Shown here piece by piece: positions 1 to 8,267 of a stretch of DNA of 64,000 nucleotides (position 1 is its first letter; every line of letters starts with the position of its first letter). The stretch comes from CAVVAE01 sp963746185 (lineage in GTDB: Bacteria; Actinomycetota; Actinomycetes; Propionibacteriales; Nocardioidaceae): positions 1,116,001 through 1,180,000 of the forward strand of contig CAVVAE010000004.1 in NCBI GenBank assembly GCA_963746185.1, read 5' to 3'. Below the pieces are notes generated by a model. It saw only the letters and a list, made by a program, of their open reading frames with translations. It was not told the origin of the DNA and made no database searches. The position numbers and the translations under genes were made by a program.

Positions 1-1587
1 GGTGAGCTCCTCGCGAATCGCCAGAACCGTCGCGCGGATGCGAGGGTCGTCCGCCGGGAGGAACCGCACCAACGGCGCCAGCAGGAGTGAGGCATCGAGT
101 TCGCGGCCGCCGTAGTACTGGGTCAGGACCCCACGTTCGTCGACGCCGTTGCTGAGGATGTCCTCCCTGATCTCAGCGGCGGCCAACTCCCACTCCTCGG
201 CCCGGCCGTGCTCACCGCTGAGCCGTGCCAATCGGGCACCGCGATCGACGGCAACCCAGCACATGATCTTCGACGACGTGAAGTGCTTGAGCTCTCCTCG
301 GACCTCCCAGATCCCGGCGTCCGGCTCGCGCCAGTGTTTCAATGCCTCACCCACCTGCTTGTTGAGGATCGGCCAGATGCGGTTGTCGAGGTGGTCGACC
401 GCCCGCGAGTGCAAGTAGAGCGAGTCCAGGAGGGCACCCCAGGCGTCGTGCTGCTTCTGTGCGTATGCCGCGTTGCCGATCCTGACTGGTCGCGAGTCGG
501 CGTACCCCGGCAGATGGTCCAAGGTCTCCTCGGTCAAGTCAGACTCTCCCCCGATGCCGTACATGATCTGCAGGTCGTCGTCACGCTCGGCGAGATCGGC
601 GATGAACGAGAAGAAGTCGACTGCCTCCCAGTCGAACCCGAGGGAGTGCATCCCCCAGAGGGCAAAGGTCGCGTCGCGGATCCAGCTGAATCGGTAGTCG
701 TAGTTGCGGTCGCCGCCTGGCGTCTCGGGCAACGAAGTCGTGCTGGCGGCCATCACCGCGCCGGTCGGCGCGTAGGTCAACCCGCGAAGGGTAAGGGCGC
801 TGCGCTGGAGGTAGCTGCGCCAAGGATGGTCCGGGAACGTGCCCCGGGCGAGCCAGTGCTGCCAGTGGTGGGCAGTCCACACCAGTTTCTCGTACGCCTC
901 GCCATACGTCGTGGGAGCCGCGCCTCCGCCCCACGACAGGGCCACGAACCGGGTGTCGCCTTCCTTGAGCATGGTGCGGGCACTGGCCTGCCCACCCTCG
1001 AATCCGAGGAACATGTCTGTGGTGAGGGTGAGGGTGATGTCGGAGTCCGCGGCGGTCGCTCGGCCCTGGTGGTAACTGTCTCCGGTGAATTCCCACTTGA
1101 CCGGGGACCTGCCGTAGTCGAGCACCGGCTCGCAGTCCATGATCGTCTGCACCTCGCCCGAGACACACCGGATCGTCCGGAGCAGGACATGCTCGGCCTC
1201 GTAGTCGGTCGGCGTCCGCTGGTAGGTCACGGAGCGGTCGGCGCTGTGATGCCATGGCCCGATCAACAAGACGTCGCGCACGATCATCCAGCCACTCGTC
1301 GTCCCCCAGCTCGTCTCGAGGATCATCGTTCCGGGCAGGTATCGCCGAGCTGCCGGGACGAGCGTTTCAAGCGGAGCCAACCTGAAAGACCCCGCACGGT
1401 CGCCCAGAATCGCCCCGAAGACGCTGGGTGAGTCGAAGCGCGGTACGCACATCCAGTCGACCGAGCCGGCCGGAGCGACCAGAGCTGACACCTCGCCGTC
1501 GCTGAGAAACCCGTAGTCCCCGATGGGCACAGCCCGCGACTGGTCTGTCGAGTTGACGAGCGCTGCTGCCTTCCCGTTCTCCACCAT
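1..1587 (-). CDS. Glycoside hydrolase family 15 protein (glucoamylase/trehalase-like), 3' end outside window
   Basis: The first 529 codons are read here; the gene runs off the left edge without a stop. The N-terminus IGDYGFLSDGEVSALV...SVDWMCVPRFDSPSVFG is the trehalase-like N-terminal domain typical of actinobacterial GH15 enzymes. The (alpha/alpha)6 catalytic domain follows, with NYDYRFSWIRDATFAL and DHLPGYADSRPVRIGNAA. Such enzymes hydrolyse alpha-glucosidic bonds in the cytoplasm; mycobacterial relatives are trehalases, but glucoamylase activity cannot be excluded. The ATG at 1587 was chosen because it lies just before the conserved domain; no strong ribosome site is visible. No frameshift was found in the part seen. 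Confidence 0.85.
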   Translation of the reverse strand, partial: MVENGKAAALVNSTDQSRAVPIGDYGFLSDGEVSALVAPAGSVDWMCVPRFDSPSVFGAILGDRAGSFRLAPLETLVPAARRYLPGTMILETSWGTTSGWMIVRDVLLIGPWHHSADRSVTYQRTPTDYEAEHVLLRTIRCVSGEVQTIMDCEPVLDYGRSPVKWEFTGDSYHQGRATAADSDITLTLTTDMFLGFEGGQASARTMLKEGDTRFVALSWGGGAAPTTYGEAYEKLVWTAHHWQHWLARGTFPDHPWRSYLQRSALTLRGLTYAPTGAVMAASTTSLPETPGGDRNYDYRFSWIRDATFALWGMHSLGFDWEAVDFFSFIADLAERDDDLQIMYGIGGESDLTEETLDHLPGYADSRPVRIGNAAYAQKQHDAWGALLDSLYLHSRAVDHLDNRIWPILNKQVGEALKHWREPDAGIWEVRGELKHFTSSKIMCWVAVDRGARLARLSGEHGRAEEWELAAAEIREDILSNGVDERGVLTQYYGGRELDASLLLAPLVRFLPADDPRIRATVLAIREELT

Positions 1588-1680
1588 CCTCGAAGCATGG
1601 CCGGGTACGGGGTCCTCACACAAGGAAGAGAGCCAGCCCTGCACCGGGCAAGACTCTCGCTACTCGCGTTCCGCCACCGG

Positions 1681-3021
1681 CTACTGAGATCGGATGTTGT
1701 GGTTGCGGGCGAAGAGATTGCCAGGGTCGTACTCACGCTTGACCGCCGCAAGCCGTTGGTAGGTATGCGTTGGATAGATCGCGGCGACGTCCTCCTCGGT
1801 GGCAGTCGTCAGAAAGTTCGCGTAGGCGCCGGTGACGTGTGGTCCGAGGGTTGCCCAGATCTCGTCGAGAGCCGGTCGAGCGGCGTCGATCACCGGCTGC
1901 GGGCCGGCGACCGTGGTCACGAACATCAGTTCCGCCTCGCGGTGCCCGTAGGCCGTGGCGTCGTCGGGCACGCGGGACACGGCGCCACCGACGCTGCGAA
2001 GGCCGATGATCGGCGGCTGCTCCGACGTCGCGACATCGGCCAGGATCTGCAGCACCTTGGGCACCGACGACTCGTCGACGAAGCCGCTTCTGGTCAGGAA
2101 CTGGAGGGCCGGAGGCGGGATCATGCCTTCCTCGAGCACGTCTGCGTACTGCTTAAGCGCGACGCTGTCGTGGAGAACCGTGCCGAGCCGCCGGATCGGG
2201 TCGATCACCCTCGCGGCAAGCTCCGGGTCGTCGCCGTCGAAGACGACCTCGATCTCGACCGGCGCCTCGGGTCCGCCCGCGAACGGGTTGGCGAGTACGA
2301 CGTTCGAGGTGAGCTCCTCGGGGGCGGTGCGCAGGTGGTCCGCCCACCCCTGGAGCACAGTGGCCGCCTCCGAGGCCGGGAAGGCGATCGCGCCGTGGAA
2401 GACGTCCGTCGTCGGGTGGGCGACGAACTCGAAAGAGGTCACGATCCCGAAGTTCCCGCCACCACCGCGGATCGCCCAGAACAGGTCGGTGTTCTCCTCC
2501 GCGCTCGCACGTACGACCTCTCCACTAGCCGTGGCCACTTGTGCGGCGACGACGTTGTCCAGCGCAAGCCCGTACTTCCTCACCTTCCAGCCGATCCCAC
2601 CGGTCAACGTCAGCCCGCCGACGCCGACGCTCTTGGTGTCCCCCGAGGAGATCGCTAGGCCATGTGGGGCGAGGGCATCGGCGACCTTGCCCCAGGTGGC
2701 ACCACCGCCGATCCGTACGACGTGACGATCGGTGTCGATGATCTCCACGTCGGCGAGCAGGCTGAGGTCGATCACGACACCGCCGTCGTTGGTGCCGAAG
2801 CCCGGAAAGCCGTGGCCGCCGCCACGCACGGACAGCACGAGCCCCGTTCCGGCAGCGAATGCGACACCTGCTTGCACTTCTGCGACGCTCGTGGGCCGCA
2901 GGACGTGGGCCGGACTACCGGAGACGAGCACCGAGCGACGAGCCGTCTCGTACTCCGCTCCGTCTGGTTCGATGATGTCGCCGGCGAACTGGCGGCGCAG
3001 GATTTCAAGCGCTGAGGTCAT
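1681..3021 (-). CDS. FAD-linked oxidoreductase, berberine-bridge/BBE family
   Basis: 446 aa. The N-terminal half is an FAD_binding_4 (PCMH) domain with VRGGGHGFPGFG, whose His is the usual covalent FAD attachment site, and GVGGLTLTGGIGW. The cysteine of bicovalent enzymes is missing from that second motif, so flavin is probably linked once. The C-terminus NLFARNHNIRSQ is a BBE domain. Family members oxidise alcohols, sugars or alkaloid-like compounds with O2; the substrate is not predictable. Start ATG 3021 is preceded by GGAAGGAAC at good spacing; an in-frame start 13 codons upstream has no such site. No partner genes adjoin it. Confidence 0.85.
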   Translation of the reverse strand: MTSALEILRRQFAGDIIEPDGAEYETARRSVLVSGSPAHVLRPTSVAEVQAGVAFAAGTGLVLSVRGGGHGFPGFGTNDGGVVIDLSLLADVEIIDTDRHVVRIGGGATWGKVADALAPHGLAISSGDTKSVGVGGLTLTGGIGWKVRKYGLALDNVVAAQVATASGEVVRASAEENTDLFWAIRGGGGNFGIVTSFEFVAHPTTDVFHGAIAFPASEAATVLQGWADHLRTAPEELTSNVVLANPFAGGPEAPVEIEVVFDGDDPELAARVIDPIRRLGTVLHDSVALKQYADVLEEGMIPPPALQFLTRSGFVDESSVPKVLQILADVATSEQPPIIGLRSVGGAVSRVPDDATAYGHREAELMFVTTVAGPQPVIDAARPALDEIWATLGPHVTGAYANFLTTATEEDVAAIYPTHTYQRLAAVKREYDPGNLFARNHNIRSQ

Positions 3022-3257
3022 GAGTGTTCCTTCCACATGGAGATCGCGAGTCGTACACATGGCTGACGGAACGGATCGAACAGAGGTGACAGCGGAAGGT
3101 GCTGTGGCGCGGAATCAGCCGAACTGGCCGGGGCTGATAGCTGCCGGCAGGCTGAGGCTTGATGACGTTCAAACGGTTGAGTGCGTTGATTGTGGCGATG
3201 AGGTTGATGTCACACCTGGGCGCGACCAGTGGTCGGCTCACTGACCTATGACTTTGG

Positions 3258-3333
3258 TGGCGCGCTCGGAGGGATTCGAACCCCCAACCTTCTGATCCGT
3301 AGTCAGATGCTCTATCCGTTGAGCTACGAGCGC
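3258..3333 (-). tRNA. tRNA-Arg (anticodon ACG), CCA encoded
   Basis: A 73-nt cloverleaf on the minus strand: acceptor GCGCTCG/CGAGCGC, D arm GCTC/GAGC, anticodon arm TCTGA-CTACGGA-TCAGA giving anticodon ACG, and T arm GGGGG-TTCGAAT-CCCTC. The next three bases (3260-3258) are CCA, so the 3' end is encoded. An antisense reading across it gives the familiar spurious peptide SSTDRASDYGSEGWGFESLR. Confidence 0.95.
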
Positions 3334-3739
3334 CGGTTGCGGTGGCGGTGCTGCGCGTACGACGTACAGCCTTCATCCAGAGGGCCCCGTCGAGACGCGA
3401 GGAGTGAGTCTAGCGTGGACACTCAGGCGGCACGAAATCGAAGGAACGGGCGTCTGCAGGGGGTCCGTCAGAGGTCTACAAGGCAACCCCACAGTCTGCA
3501 AGGCAGGTTTGCCTTGTTAACAAGCCACCCGGCTTGAAAACAAGGCAAACCCCGCCTGGGCGAGGGGAATTTGGGTGGGTTCACGAACACCCCGAGTCGC
3601 GCATATTAGACGTACGGGCGTACCGTGTCAGCAACGTCCACCTGAGAACGTGGACGCCCATATCCACATCATTCCGCTGTCGGAGAGCAGCGGCCGGTGG
3701 GGCGACCCCGCCGCGATGCGCGAGAGGGAACACCAAGGC
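3334..3739. other. Non-coding stretch between tRNA-Arg and pckG
   Basis: About 400 bases with no credible gene. It holds repeat copy A at 3474-3553 and otherwise only short shadow ORFs. It is a divergent region, so promoters for tRNA-Arg and pckG should lie here; I could not assign either with confidence. Confidence 0.6.
3474..3553 (+). repeat. Intergenic palindromic element, copy A (five-copy family)
   Basis: The 5' module GTCTACAAGGCAACCCC and a second TGCAAGGCA precede a hairpin at 3506-3551. The hairpin has arms GGTTTGCCTTGTT/AACAAGGCAAACC (13 bp), an AA/AA internal loop, a 6-bp inner stem CAAGCC/GGCTTG and the 4-base loop ACCC. It sits in the divergent gap between tRNA-Arg and pckG. Related copies are at 36018, 41313, 45044 and 48039. 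Confidence 0.85.
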
Positions 3740-5582
3740 ATGACGGCCGAGACCACCACCGATTCACCGAGTGCGGCCGATCCGGCCCCCCCGACCACGC
3801 ACGAGAAGCTGCTGGCCTGGGTCGACAGAGGTCGCCGAACTCACCGAGCCCGACCAGGTCCACTGGTGCGATGGCTCCGACGAGGAATGGACCCAGCTGA
3901 CCGGACGAGCTCGTCGAGCTCGGCACCCTGGTCCGCCTCAACCCCGACAAGAAGCCGAACTCGTTCTGGTGCGGTTCCGACCCCACCGACGTCGCGCGAG
4001 TCGAGGACCGCACCTACATCTGCTCGGTCGACGAGGCCGACTCCGGCCCGACGAACAACTGGATGGCGCCGGCGGAGATGAAGACGATCATGACCGACCT
4101 CTACCGAGGGTCGATGCGCGGTCGCACGATGTACGTCATCCCGTTCGTGATGGGCCATCTCGAGGCTGAGCAGCCGATGTTCGGAGTCGAGATCACCGAC
4201 TCGGCGTACGTCGTCACGTCCATGCGCATCATGGCGCGGATGGGCACCAACGTGCTGCGGCGCATCGAGGAGCTCGACGCCGACTACGTTCCCTGCCTGC
4301 ACTCGGTGGGCGCACCGCTCGAGCCCGGCCAGCAGGACGTGCCGTGGCCGTGCAACGACACGAAGTACATCACCCACTTCCCCGAGGAGCGGATGATCTG
4401 GAGCTACGGCTCCGGGTACGGCGGCAACGCCCTGCTGGGCAAGAAGTGCTACGCCTTGCGCATCGCCTCGGCCATGGCCCGTGACGAGGGCTGGATCGCC
4501 GAGCACATGCTGATCCTCAAGCTCGATCTCGCCCGAGAAGCAAGACCTACTACATCGCGGCCGCGTTCCCCAGCGCCTGCGGCAAGACCAACCTCGCCAT
4601 GCTCGCGCCGAGCATCCCGGGCTGGAAGGTCGAGACCCTCGGCGACGACATCGCCTGGATGCGAATCGGCGAGGACGGCCGGCTGTGGGCGGTCAACCCC
4701 GAGTACGGCTTCTTCGGAGTCGCGCCGGGCACCAACGAGAAGACCAACCCCAACGCGATCCGCACCATCGAGATCGGGCAACTCGATGTTCACCAACGTC
4801 GCCCTCACCGACGACGGCGACGTGTGGTGGGAGGGCATGGAGGGCGACCCGCAACACCTCACGTCGTGGAAGCAGCGAAGACTGGACTCCCGACTCCGGC
4901 GAGCTGTCCAGCCACCCCAACAGCCGGTACTGCACGCCGATCAAGCAGTGCCCGATCCTGGCTCCCGAGTACGACGACCCGCGGGGCGTCCCGATCGACG
5001 CGATCTTCTTCGGTGGCCGGCGCAAGACGACGATCCCGTTGGTCACCGAGGCCCGCGACTGGGTGCACGGCACGTTCATGGGCGCCACCCTCTCCTCGGA
5101 GACGACGGCCGCTGCGACCGGCGCCGTCGGCGTCGTACGCCGCGACCCGATGGCGATGCTGCCGTTCATCGGCTACAACGCCGGCGACTACTTCAACCAC
5201 TGGATCACGATGGGCAAGGAGAACGACCCGGCCAAGCTGCCGCGGATCTTCTACGTCAACTGGTTCCGCCGCGACGACGACGAGCGGTTCCTGTGGCCAG
5301 GCTTCAGCGAGAACAGCCGCGTGCTCAAGTGGGCGATCGAACGCATCGAGGGCAAGGCCGACGCCATCGAGACCCCGATCGGCTACGTCCCGACGCCGGA
5401 GTCGCTCGACATCGAGGGCCTCGACGTCAGCGCTGCGGATCTCGAAGCCGCTGCTGAGGGTCGACCCGGAGGAGTGGAAGGCCGAGATCCCGCAGATCAC
5501 CGAGTGGTTCGAGAAGTTCGGCGACAAGCTTCCTGCCGTCTTGTGGACCGAGCTCGACGGTCTGAAAGCGCGCCTCGGCTGA
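3740..5582 (+). pseudogene. pckG: Phosphoenolpyruvate carboxykinase (GTP), frame broken by about seven extra bases
   Basis: GTP-dependent PEPCK converts oxaloacetate to PEP, the first step of gluconeogenesis. Conserved blocks appear in order but in changing frames: VAELTEPDQVHWCDGSDEEW, SFWCGSDPTDVARVEDRTY, FPSACGKTNLAML (nucleotide loop), NPEYGFFGVAPGTNEKTNPN, PIDAIFFGGRR, FIGYNAGDYFNHWI and the C-terminus KLPAVLWTELDGLKARLG. Single extra bases lie near 3827, 3903, 4777, 4873 and 5449, with a net two extra between 4521 and 4541. Removing seven bases gives exactly 611 aa, close to the family size of about 605-610. No premature stop or lost active-site residue is seen apart from these insertions, so sequence error or very recent inactivation is likely. 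Start ATG 3740 follows a weak AAGG. Confidence 0.9.
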
Positions 5583-5630
5583 CATCTCGTCCATGAGGCG
5601 AAAGCGCCCGGAGACCGACCGACGCGACCG

Positions 5631-5636
5631 TATCCT
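5631..5636 (+). promoter_or_regulatory. -10 box TATCCT, probable leaderless start
   Basis: TATCCT ends 6 nt before the GTG at 5643, and no Shine-Dalgarno precedes that codon. This matches the TANNNT spacing of actinobacterial leaderless genes. Confidence 0.55.
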
Positions 5637-5642
5637 CGAAAT

Positions 5643-7247
5643 GTGACGAAAATCCGCGACGCCCTGCGCGTACGCCGCCTGAGCAGCTGGCCGCGTGCGC
5701 GTCGACCCGAGAGCTGGCGTCGAGCCGTGCTCGTCGGTGTCGCGTATTTCGCTGGCTGGGCCGTCATCGCCGTACCCGTCGCCTACCTCGGCTTCATGAA
5801 CGACTCCCGCGAGACCGTGGTCGCCGGCCATGACGCCACCATCGTGCCGACCCATGACGGCTACGCCACGATCAACCTCGGCGCCTTCCTCCCCAACGCG
5901 CGTTACCCGACTGACCAGCGGTTGGGCGTTCGGATCGACGTCGGCAAAACCAACCTCCAGGACTACGACGCGCTGATCCAGCGCTATGCCCTCATCGCGA
6001 GCCACCCCGAAGGCGAGATCGACAAGATCGGCTCGTTGATGCGCGAGATGATCATCGACAACGCGCTCGAAGGTGCCGCCATCGGCTTGGTCGGGCCTGG
6101 GCTATGGCTGCTCATCGGCGCTCGACGCCGCCGAGACCTTTGGAACGCGCTGACTCCAAGGCGGGCCGCATACGTCGTCGCTGCCGTGGCGATCGGCGTC
6201 GCCTCCCTGACGGTGTCGGAACCCTGGGACGATCCGCGCCCACCCACGAACGTCGCCAGCGACACCTGGGAGCCCATCGCGCTCCTGCTCCCTGAGACGA
6301 CGATCACCGGCGACGCCCAACGACTCCAGATCCAGGGCGGGCTGACGACGAGTGGTACGAAGCAGTTGCTCCAAAGTGCGTTCGACACCTACGACGAGAG
6401 CGTGGAGTTCTACCGTGCTCTGGCAGATCGAGCGCCCAGTCTCGCTGAAGAACTGCGGCAACCCGAAGAGGGAGAGACCGTCGCCATGTTCGTCACCGAC
6501 CGCCATGACAACGTCGGCATGGACTCGGTCACCAGGGCGATTGCCGACGCCGGTGGCGCGACAGTCTTGTTCGACGGCGGTGACGACACCTCATCAGGTG
6601 AGTCCTGGGAGGCGTTCAGCCTCGACTCGTTGGCCAAGGCGTACGACGACTACGACGCGAAGTACGCCGTCGACGGCAACCACGACAACGGCACCTTCGT
6701 CGGCGACTACCTCGGCGACCTCGGTTTCACCATGCTCCGCGGTGAGCCCGTCAAGGGCGCCGACGGCATCCGACTGCTGGGTGCACCCGATCCGCGCAGC
6801 AGCGGCCTCGGAAGCTGGCGGACCGCAGTCGGCATCACGATGGACGCGCTCGGCGAGAACCTGGCAGACACTGCCTGTGCCAGCGACGAAGACGGCAAGC
6901 GCATCTCGACGTTGCTCGTCCACGACGCCGACCTCGGGACCGAGTCGCTGCAGCGGGGTTGCGTCGACCTGGTGCTCGCCGGACACCTGCACGTACAGGT
7001 CGGGCCGGATCAAGTTACCGCCACCAACGGGAGCGTCGGCACGACGTACACGAACGGCACATCGGGAGGTGCGGCCTACGCGTTCGCCCTCGGCAGCAAG
7101 CTGCGCCGTGATGCCGAGGTCACCCTCGTCACGTACCGCGACGGACGACCTGTGGGCCTGCAACCGGTGATGATCACCACCAGCGGGGAGTACGACGTCG
7201 CACCGTTCATCGACCTACCGCAGCAAGACCAGGCGACTGCCCGCTAG
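5643..7247 (+). CDS. Membrane-anchored metallophosphoesterase (calcineurin-like)
   Basis: 534 aa. Hydrophobic helices lie near residues 28-50, 143-160 and 174-190. The C-terminal half carries the dinuclear-metal phosphoesterase motifs in order: DRH (286-288), DGGDD (311-315), GNHDN (345-349), HDADL near 425 and GHLHV near 450. It should therefore hydrolyse a phosphoester, probably outside or at the membrane, but the substrate is unknown. GTG 5643 is chosen because a TATCCT -10 box stands 6 nt upstream, suggesting leaderless translation. It faces tRNA-Ser across a strong hairpin. Confidence 0.85.
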   Translation: MTKIRDALRVRRLSSWPRARRPESWRRAVLVGVAYFAGWAVIAVPVAYLGFMNDSRETVVAGHDATIVPTHDGYATINLGAFLPNARYPTDQRLGVRIDVGKTNLQDYDALIQRYALIASHPEGEIDKIGSLMREMIIDNALEGAAIGLVGPGLWLLIGARRRRDLWNALTPRRAAYVVAAVAIGVASLTVSEPWDDPRPPTNVASDTWEPIALLLPETTITGDAQRLQIQGGLTTSGTKQLLQSAFDTYDESVEFYRALADRAPSLAEELRQPEEGETVAMFVTDRHDNVGMDSVTRAIADAGGATVLFDGGDDTSSGESWEAFSLDSLAKAYDDYDAKYAVDGNHDNGTFVGDYLGDLGFTMLRGEPVKGADGIRLLGAPDPRSSGLGSWRTAVGITMDALGENLADTACASDEDGKRISTLLVHDADLGTESLQRGCVDLVLAGHLHVQVGPDQVTATNGSVGTTYTNGTSGGAAYAFALGSKLRRDAEVTLVTYRDGRPVGLQPVMITTSGEYDVAPFIDLPQQDQATAR

Positions 7248-7255
7248 CGCCGAGC

Positions 7256-7282
7256 GCCCGCGTTGCGTAAGGCAACGCGGGC
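7256..7282. terminator. Hairpin terminator between convergent genes
   Basis: A perfect 11-bp stem GCCCGCGTTGC/GCAACGCGGGC with loop GTAAG, 9 nt after the metallophosphoesterase stop and before the 3' end of tRNA-Ser. There is no T run, as is common in high-GC actinobacteria. Confidence 0.7.
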
Positions 7283-7294
7283 GGTCCGGACGAG

Positions 7295-7384
7295 TGGCGG
7301 AGGTGGCGGGATTTGAACCCGCGAGAGGGATTAACCTCAACCCGCTTAGCAGGCGGGCGCACTAGGCCACTATGCGACACCTCC
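7295..7384 (-). tRNA. tRNA-Ser (anticodon GCT), CCA encoded
   Basis: Minus-strand class II tRNA of 87 nt (7384 to 7298) plus encoded CCA. Acceptor GGAGGTG/CACCTCC, anticodon arm CCCGC-CTGCTAA-GCGGG giving GCT, long variable arm GTTGAGGTTAATCCCTCTC, T arm GCGGG-TTCAAAT-CCCGC. The length and variable arm identify serine. Confidence 0.95.
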
Positions 7385-7543
7385 ATGGCGCTGACGTCGC
7401 TGCTGACCCGACCGATCGTGTCGACAACGACGCCGCCACAGACAGTATCGGTCCCGACTGGCTCGACTCCAATCGACCCGACGCAGCGATCTGCTCCGGC
7501 GGCGGCAGACCCTCGGGCCGCGGATCGACGCCGGACAGGTGGC

Positions 7544-8014
7544 TCAGAGGTCGAGCCGCCGATAGCCGTACGCCGTGTTGAGCAGCTCGTGGATCTGGCG
7601 TTGCGCCTCGACCGCCCGATGGCCGAGCAAGGCCACCGGAAGGACCGACTGCCCGACATCGCCAAGGTCGACGACGATGACCTGGCCGTCAGACGTTGGG
7701 CGAGTGGTGACCTTGGCGACGTCCACCCACTTCGCGGACGAGACGCCGCCACCCCGCAGGTGGTGGATCCGGTAGCCATCGCTGGTGAGCGTCAAGACTT
7801 TCGGCGGCTTGACCAGCAGTGCACCCGTCGCGAGCGCGACGATGATCGTGACGAGAAGCAGCACCACAACGACAACCCGTGCAGCGCTGTCGAGCGCGGG
7901 GTGGACGACGGCGAGCACCAGCCAGAGCCCGCCGAGCACCACAGCGCAGAGCCCCGCCGTGCGGACCACCTGGACACGCGTCCAGCGATAGGTCTCGGTC
8001 ATGGAGGTCGGCAT
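7544..8014 (-). CDS. PH-domain membrane protein (bPH family)
   Basis: 156 aa with two adjacent membrane helices near residues 18-40 and 44-66, then a soluble bacterial PH-like segment (LTLTSDGYRIHHLRGGGVSSAKWVD). Proteins of this form are common in actinobacteria and have no established role. ATG 8014 has GAAGGA about 13 nt upstream; ATG 8002 is an alternative. A longer upstream reading overlaps tRNA-Ser and was rejected. It lies between two tRNA-Ser genes and ends about 160 nt from the first. Confidence 0.7.
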   Translation of the reverse strand: MPTSMTETYRWTRVQVVRTAGLCAVVLGGLWLVLAVVHPALDSAARVVVVVLLLVTIIVALATGALLVKPPKVLTLTSDGYRIHHLRGGGVSSAKWVDVAKVTTRPTSDGQVIVVDLGDVGQSVLPVALLGHRAVEAQRQIHELLNTAYGYRRLDL

Positions 8015-8093
8015 CGGGTCGAGCTGTTCCTTCGTTCTCGAGGGCGACACCACACCTGATGTCGTCTGAATGTCGTGATGCTGCGTGGCTCGG

Positions 8094-8182
8094 CGGAGGA
8101 GGCGGGATTTGAACCCGCGGCTGACATCACTGCCAGCGACCGCTTTCAAGGCGGTTCCGATAGGCCGCTCCGGCACCCCTCC
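8094..8182 (-). tRNA. tRNA-Ser (anticodon TGA)
   Basis: Minus-strand 89-nt class II tRNA: acceptor GGAGGGG/CTCCTCC, anticodon arm ACCGC-CTTGAAA-GCGGT giving TGA, a long variable arm, T arm GCGGG-TTCAAAT-CCCGC. CCA is not encoded; CCG follows the discriminator base. It is the second serine tRNA within 900 bp. Confidence 0.95.
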
Positions 8183-8267
8183 TGGGCGGCTCGGGAGAGT
8201 CGCCGACGCCGATTCTCCCATCGAGCCTGCGTCGTACCAACCCCAGGTCTGGCGCTCCCAGCCTCGG

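Noticed and set aside
208..1431. 407-aa plus-strand frame
   Set aside because: Antisense to the GH15 gene; high-GC third positions create long shadow frames and no domain is recognisable.
1597..2658. 353-aa plus-strand frame
   Set aside because: Antisense shadow of the FAD oxidoreductase, rich in Arg with no conserved motif.
3005..3376. 123-aa open frame on the minus strand upstream of the FAD oxidoreductase
   Set aside because: It reads through tRNA-Arg and yields the well-known spurious peptide SSTDRASDYGSEGWGFESLR.
3258..3553. tRNA-Arg as an integration site with repeat copy A as remnant
   Set aside because: No duplicated tRNA 3' end and no integrase; copy A is the same as copies far from any tRNA.
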